From Acidobacteriota bacterium (GTDB lineage Bacteria; Acidobacteriota; Terriglobia; 20CM-2-55-15): 8,810 nt of DNA. Location of the stretch: NCBI GenBank assembly GCA_003223895.1, contig QHXD01000504.1, forward strand, positions 1 through 8,810, given 5' to 3'. Shown in pieces: positions 5,777-8,810 of the stretch. Below the pieces are notes generated by a model that worked only from the letters and a program-made list of their open reading frames with translations, searched no databases and was not told the origin of the DNA. The position numbers were made by a program, and so were the translations under genes. The number at the start of each line of letters is the position of its first letter. The stretch's first letter is position 1.

Positions 5777-7608
5777 TTCGTCTTGCTCTGGTTCTCGTAC
5801 TGACGCTTCTCGCACCAGCCCAGGCGCCGCAGGCTTACGGGATCAGCTACCGACTGGCCATGTCGCGGCCCGCATCTCACCTTTTTGAAGTCACGATTGA
5901 CGTCAGCGTACCGGCAGGCGAACAGGCGGCGTTCGTGGATTTTCAGATGCCGAAGTGGCAGCCTGGCCGGTACTCTGTCGCGGATTTTGCGAAGAACGTT
6001 CAGGAGTTCACCGCTCAGGCACAGAACCATCCGCTGCAATGGATGAAGATCGATGATCAGACATGGCGTGTCCAGAGGCAGGGTAATCGCAGCATCACCG
6101 CGACATATAAAATGTTTGGCGACGATCTCTCCGGAACTTACGGCCAGCTCGATATAGGCCATGCGAGCTATACGGGCGGCGAGATCTTCATGTATGTCAC
6201 CGGCCACAAGCCGGACCCGGTCGAGCTGCACATCGAACCGCCGCAGAAATGGCGCGTGGTTAACGGACGCACGGAGCGGCCGAATCAAGTCGATTGGAAG
6301 TATCCCGATTACGAACTCATGATCGACAATCCCACGGAGATCGGTCCGGACTGGACGCTCGATGAATTCAAAGTAGACGGGAGGAACTATCGAGTCATGA
6401 TTCATTCGCGCGGAGACGAGGGCGGCAGACGGCCCGCCTTCGTGCGCGATGTCGAGAAGATCGTTCGAGCCGAGGTCGCGATGTGGGGAACACCCGAGTT
6501 CGACAACTATACGTTCATGTATCACTTCGCGGCCGACGACCGGTCCAGCGATGGCATGGAACACCTCACGTCCACGCAGATCATTGAACCCGGCATTCTT
6601 GCCGAGCGCAGCACGTATGATGGCGCCCTGGCAACGACCGCTCACGAATTCTTCCACGCCTGGAACGTAAAACGGCTTCGCCCGATCGAGTTGGGGCCCT
6701 GGGACTGGACGAGACCGGCCGCTACGCGCGGGCTCTGGATTGCCGAAGGCTTCACGCAGTACTACGGAATCGTGCTGTTCCATCGCGCCGGCTTCGAGGA
6801 CTCTTCCGGATTTCTTCGGGATCTTGGCTACACCATTTCGACCATTGAGAACTCGCCGGCAAACAAACTGATGAGCGCCGAAGAATCCTCAATGGCGGCT
6901 CCATTCATCGATGCGGCGCTTAGCAGGCAGCGGACGAACCTTTCGAATACCTCGTTCAGCTACTACCTGAAAGGGGAACTGATCGCGCTCAATCTCGATT
7001 TGATCATCCGCGGGAAGACAAATGGCCGGCGTTCGCTGGACGACGTCATGCGGCGCGCCTACGACGAGTTCTACGTCAAGAGCCCGAACGCAGGCTACTA
7101 CCTCAAGGGACGTGGTTACACGACCGAGGATTTCGCTCGCGTGGTTTCCGATATCGCCGGAGCGGACATGACCGACTTCTTCAGGCGATACATTCGCGGC
7201 ACCGAGACGCTGCCCTACGACGACGCATTCTCATCCTTCGGCCTGCGTCTCGTGAAGACGTTGGAGAATCAACCGTACACCGGCGGAATCGTAATCGATC
7301 CGCAGGACCGGCAGGGGGTCCGCCTGGGCGCGCTCCAGACGGATTCGCCCGCAGAGCGCGGCGGCTTGCAGCAGGGAGACGTTCTTCTCTCGATTGGCGG
7401 AACTCCGGTGAACCGCGCGGACTGGACCTTCACGCTCAATCGCTACAAGCAAGGGGACCGGATCCCGATCAAGGTTCGCCGCTTCCGGCAAGAGCTGAAT
7501 CTCACGATTCAGCTCGATGCGCCGGAACTTTACTCGTATCGGATCGAAGAAGATCCCAACGCCTCCGCGGAAGCCAGGAGTCTCCGCGACGCATGGCTAG
7601 GGAAGTAG
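5773..7608 (+). CDS. Exported M61-family metallopeptidase with C-terminal PDZ domain
   Basis: A 611-residue protein with an N-terminal signal peptide (MIRLALVLVLTLLAPAQA), hence periplasmic or secreted. Residues about 23-190 match the M61 N-terminal beta domain, with the signature MPKWQPGRYSVADFAKNVQEF. The catalytic domain has the zinc site H291-E292-F-F-H295 in HEFFHAWNVKRLRP and the third ligand E325 in WIAEGFTQYYG. Residues about 500-590 are a PDZ domain (SPAERGGLQQGDVLLSIGGTPV). M61 enzymes are glycyl-type aminopeptidases; substrate here is unknown. All zinc ligands are present, so it should be active. The start at 5773 is chosen for its overlap with the arfB stop, AGGA 8 bases upstream and the signal peptide; the frame is open further upstream but that part overlaps arfB and is not coding. 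The last codons and stop lie in the first copy of a 14-base duplication. Confidence 0.93.
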   Translation: MIRLALVLVLTLLAPAQAPQAYGISYRLAMSRPASHLFEVTIDVSVPAGEQAAFVDFQMPKWQPGRYSVADFAKNVQEFTAQAQNHPLQWMKIDDQTWRVQRQGNRSITATYKMFGDDLSGTYGQLDIGHASYTGGEIFMYVTGHKPDPVELHIEPPQKWRVVNGRTERPNQVDWKYPDYELMIDNPTEIGPDWTLDEFKVDGRNYRVMIHSRGDEGGRRPAFVRDVEKIVRAEVAMWGTPEFDNYTFMYHFAADDRSSDGMEHLTSTQIIEPGILAERSTYDGALATTAHEFFHAWNVKRLRPIELGPWDWTRPAATRGLWIAEGFTQYYGIVLFHRAGFEDSSGFLRDLGYTISTIENSPANKLMSAEESSMAAPFIDAALSRQRTNLSNTSFSYYLKGELIALNLDLIIRGKTNGRRSLDDVMRRAYDEFYVKSPNAGYYLKGRGYTTEDFARVVSDIAGADMTDFFRRYIRGTETLPYDDAFSSFGLRLVKTLENQPYTGGIVIDPQDRQGVRLGALQTDSPAERGGLQQGDVLLSIGGTPVNRADWTFTLNRYKQGDRIPIKVRRFRQELNLTIQLDAPELYSYRIEEDPNASAEARSLRDAWLGK

Positions 7609-7628
7609 GGCCCAGGGAAGTAGTGCCC
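7600..7628. repeat. 14-base tandem duplication across the M61 stop codon
   Basis: 7600-7613 and 7615-7628 (GGGAAGTAG[G/T]GCCC) match at 13 of 14 bases with a period of 15. The first copy contains the M61 TAG stop. The second runs into the palindromic element at 7625. Confidence 0.8.
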
Positions 7629-7663
7629 GGCTTTAGCCGGGCCGCGCCGGCTAAAGCCGGCGC
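7625..7663. repeat. Paired palindromes, same GGCTTTAGCC core, convergent junction
   Basis: Two hairpins lie one base apart. 7625-7642 is GCCCGGCT-TT-AGCCGGGC (8 bp). 7644-7663 is GCGCCGGCT-AA-AGCCGGCGC (9 bp). They are also imperfect inverted copies of each other, with TAGT at 7621-7624 and its complement ACTA at 7666-7669 outside. The core GGCTTTAGCC is shared with the elements at 2267-2371 and 8350-8425, but the stems differ. The outer right edge overlaps the stop of the minus-strand gene (complement of 7667-7669). It probably acts as a bidirectional terminator. Confidence 0.9.
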
Positions 7664-7666
7664 CTA

Positions 7667-7924
7667 CTAGTCCACAGGCTCGTTAGCGTCTTCGAGGTAG
7701 ATGCTCAGGTAGCAGTGAACGCGGCTGTCGCTGTGAATGCGTAGCCGGAAGCCTTCGTCGTTGACCTCATCGAGGACGCGCTCGCCGAATTCGACGATGT
7801 ATTCCTGTAGAGACTCGTCGCCGGTCGGATTATCCAGCACTTTTCGAACGATGCCTGCGTCACCCGGGCGGAGCACATCCTCCTTTGAAACTCGAACCAG
7901 ATCTCCGACGCGAAATCGTGTCAT
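7667..7924 (-). CDS. Small 85-residue protein, probably SH3-like barrel, function unknown
   Basis: I do not recognise a named family. The protein starts MTRFRVGDLVRV and has the pattern of a small beta barrel: VGDLVRV, GDAGIVRKV, EYIVEFGERVLD, then FRLRIHSD and an acidic end (YLEDANEPVD). The glycine-spaced strands resemble KOW, CAP-Gly or DUF4926-like SH3 folds, which bind RNA or proteins. There is no signal peptide or membrane segment, so it is cytoplasmic. The frame is open upstream to 8035, but the extra residues (GSRRGHEHHARG...) are unlike protein and overlap the promoter region of the RRM gene. The ATG at 7924 has no Shine-Dalgarno and a TACAAT box 6 bases upstream. It diverges from the RRM gene. 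Confidence 0.75.
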   Translation of the reverse strand: MTRFRVGDLVRVSKEDVLRPGDAGIVRKVLDNPTGDESLQEYIVEFGERVLDEVNDEGFRLRIHSDSRVHCYLSIYLEDANEPVD

Positions 7925-7930
7925 AAGGGA

Positions 7931-7936
7931 ATTGTA
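7931..7936 (-). promoter_or_regulatory. Candidate -10 box for a leaderless small-protein transcript
   Basis: The complement reads TACAAT, 6 bases (TCCCTT) from the ATG at 7924. TTATAG lies 17 bases further upstream as a weak -35. The box overlaps the -35 of the opposite promoter. Confidence 0.45.
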
Positions 7937-7960
7937 TAACGGTGCGAGCGGTGCTATAAG
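7932..7960 (+). promoter_or_regulatory. Candidate promoter of the RRM gene
   Basis: TTGTAT (7932-7937), 17 bases, TATAAG (7955-7960). The -10 matches consensus at 5 of 6 positions, the -35 at 3 of 6, and the spacing is ideal. The start would be near 7967, giving a leader of about 70 bases. Confidence 0.45.
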
Positions 7961-7975
7961 AGTGGCATTCCTGTA

Positions 7976-8032
7976 AGCCGCGTAGAGTCCTCGAGCATGG
8001 TGCTCATGTCCTCTGCGGCTGCCCAGGGGAGG
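7976..8032 (+). promoter_or_regulatory. Structured 5' leader and ribosome binding site of the RRM gene
   Basis: A three-tier stem-loop: 7976-7981 with 8015-8020 (AGCCGC/GCGGCT), 7984-7987 with 8011-8014 (AGAG/CTCT, 2-base bulge), and 7993-7997 with 8001-8005 (GAGCA/TGCTC, loop TGG). It ends 4 bases before the strong Shine-Dalgarno AGGGGAGG (8025-8032), itself 3 bases from the ATG at 8036. CCTC at 7989-7992 or 8010-8013 could instead pair with GAGG of the Shine-Dalgarno. In-frame ATGs at 7997 and 8006 sit in the stem and are unlikely starts. Confidence 0.5.
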
Positions 8033-8035
8033 CAC

Positions 8036-8335
8036 ATGGGTAAGAAACTATATGTAGGCAACCTGCCATTTAATGCCACAGACGAAGCTCTTCAGGGAAT
8101 TTTTGCTCAGGTCGGAACCGTTCAGTCGGCGAAGATCATCACCGACCGTGACACCGGCCGCAGCAAAGGCTTTGGGTTTGTCGAGATGTCCACGGATCAG
8201 GAAGCTGCGGATGCGATCCAGAAGTTCAATGGCGCCGATTACGGCGGCCGGAATATGACGGTTGCGGAAGCGCGCCCGATGGCTCCCCGGGAAGATCGTG
8301 GAGGTCGTGGTGGCGGTGGCGGACGCCGCTGGTAG
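8036..8335 (+). CDS. RRM-domain RNA-binding protein with glycine/arginine-rich tail
   Basis: A 99-residue cytoplasmic protein made of one RNA recognition motif and a short tail. RNP2 is LYVGNLP right after the start, and RNP1 is KGFGFVEM (about residues 44-51) with the aromatic residues that stack on RNA. The tail EDRGGRGGGGGRRW is a small RGG-like segment. This layout is that of the bacterial glycine-rich RRM proteins first known from cyanobacteria, where several are cold-inducible; a general RNA chaperone or single-stranded RNA binder is the family expectation, and targets here are unknown. The start at 8036 follows AGGGGAGG and gives the usual MGKKLYVGNLPF beginning; ATGs at 7997 and 8006 would add residues unlike the family. 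It converges on the vWA gene across a palindromic element. The structured leader suggests control of translation. Confidence 0.94.
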   Translation: MGKKLYVGNLPFNATDEALQGIFAQVGTVQSAKIITDRDTGRSKGFGFVEMSTDQEAADAIQKFNGADYGGRNMTVAEARPMAPREDRGGRGGGGGRRW

Positions 8336-8349
8336 GGTTTGCACAACAC

Positions 8350-8425
8350 AACGCGGGCTAAAGCCCGCGACTACACTTTGAGAACCATGTCAGTCCCAAT
8401 GTAGTCGCGGGCTTTAGCCCGCGTT
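8350..8425. repeat. Paired palindromic repeat at a convergent junction, copies 3 and 4
   Basis: 8350-8375 is the exact reverse complement of 8400-8425 (26 bp). Each arm is the same unit as in 2267-2371 and carries the same 18-bp palindrome (8352-8369 and 8406-8423). The 24-base loop (8376-8399) is unrelated to the loop of the first element. It lies between the RRM stop and the stop of the convergent vWA gene (complement of 8431-8433), again placed as a bidirectional terminator. Confidence 0.93.
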
Positions 8426-8430
8426 TTGTC

Positions 8431-8810
8431 CTACTGCGTTTCTTTCAACGCCCGAGCCTTCCGCACGAGTCTCACAAACTCATCCCGATAACCATTCGTG
8501 TCGGCTCCCCTGCTTCTATCTGCCATGTCAATGACGGAATCGAACGTGGATTGTCCCTTGTGAGGTGAATCCCGCAGGATCATGCCGAACGAGGCGACAG
8601 ATGCCGCGAATCGCAGATCGGTGCTGGCCGAGTTGAACCTGCCGCCGTGATCGACGACCGGAACTTCCATCAGTTGACTGGTCGCTCCGTCAGGTTCCTT
8701 GTAACGGATCTTGAGATTGAGCAACTCTCCAGTTCGCGCGCGACCATTGGCCTGGGCCGCCTGCTGATATTTCAGAGGGTCCACCGATGGAATGGGAACT
8801 TCGACGCCGC
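8431..8810 (-). CDS. C-terminal end of a YfbK-type vWA protein (DUF3520 region), partial
   Basis: The frame is open from the right edge of the window to the stop, giving the last 126 or so residues; the gene start and the vWA domain lie outside. Visible residues GVEVPIPSVDPLKYQ lead into LLNLKIRYKEPDG, SQLMEVPV, then a long helical segment LRFAASVASFGMILRDSPHKG and the end GYRDEFVRLVRKAR. These are the typical DUF3520 signatures found after the vWA domain in E. coli YfbK-like proteins, which are usually lipoproteins or exported. Function in the family is not established. The GTG at 8784 should not be taken as a start, since the same frame continues upstream with family-like sequence. No relation to the vWFA gene at the left edge is visible beyond the shared domain type. 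Confidence 0.85.
   Translation of the reverse strand, partial: GVEVPIPSVDPLKYQQAAQANGRARTGELLNLKIRYKEPDGATSQLMEVPVVDHGGRFNSASTDLRFAASVASFGMILRDSPHKGQSTFDSVIDMADRSRGADTNGYRDEFVRLVRKARALKETQ

Noticed and set aside
5593..6783. Minus-strand open frame of 396 codons opposite arfB and the M61 gene
   Set aside because: It is antisense to both ArfB and the M61 catalytic domain, whose motifs are intact. Its translation shows nothing recognisable.
7925..8035. Longer version of the small SH3-like protein
   Set aside because: The added residues are low-complexity, overlap the RRM leader and promoter, and there is a better start at 7924.

Overview
The window looks like chromosomal DNA of an acidobacterium or a close relative. 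The main evidence is a secreted von Willebrand factor A protein of the type that is expanded in Acidobacteriota. Supporting signs are the GC-rich codon usage, the mix of exported peptidase-type proteins, and the many short palindromes of the GCGGGCTTTAGCCCGC type between genes. The phylum is an inference and no finer placement is possible. I see no phage, plasmid, insertion sequence, CRISPR array, tRNA or rRNA.

Layout, left to right. A terminator-like hairpin (61-102) ends a minus-strand secreted vWFA gene (101-1117). Diverging from it are a 69-residue c-type cytochrome (1159-1368) and a TIGR01777-type SDR epimerase (1401-2282). A paired palindromic repeat (2267-2371) fills the convergent junction with a minus-strand pair: an exported TlpA-type thioredoxin (2377-3255) and a seven-bladed propeller S9-type hydrolase (3303-5237). 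The hydrolase lacks the catalytic Ser and His. A second palindromic element (5275-5336) separates it from a plus-strand two-gene unit joined by an ATGA overlap: ArfB ribosome rescue factor (5354-5776) and an M61 peptidase with a PDZ domain (5773-7608). A third element (about 7600-7669) precedes a minus-strand 85-residue SH3-like protein (7667-7924). This diverges from an RRM RNA-binding protein (8036-8335). A fourth element (8350-8425) separates that from the C-terminal end of a YfbK-type vWA/DUF3520 protein, which runs off the right edge (8431-8810).

The genes do not form one pathway. Most are exported or envelope proteins (vWFA, cytochrome, thioredoxin, S9-like, M61), mixed with RNA and translation functions (ArfB, RRM protein). 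The most striking signals are not genes. First, all three convergent junctions carry palindromic elements that share a GGCTTTAGCC core but have different, internally compensated stems. Second, four gene starts have a TAnnnT box 6-7 bases ahead of the start codon and no Shine-Dalgarno, as expected for leaderless mRNAs, while the other starts that can be read have a recognisable purine-rich site. Third, the S9-type protein appears to be a pseudoenzyme. Fourth, the RRM gene has a structured leader just before its ribosome binding site.
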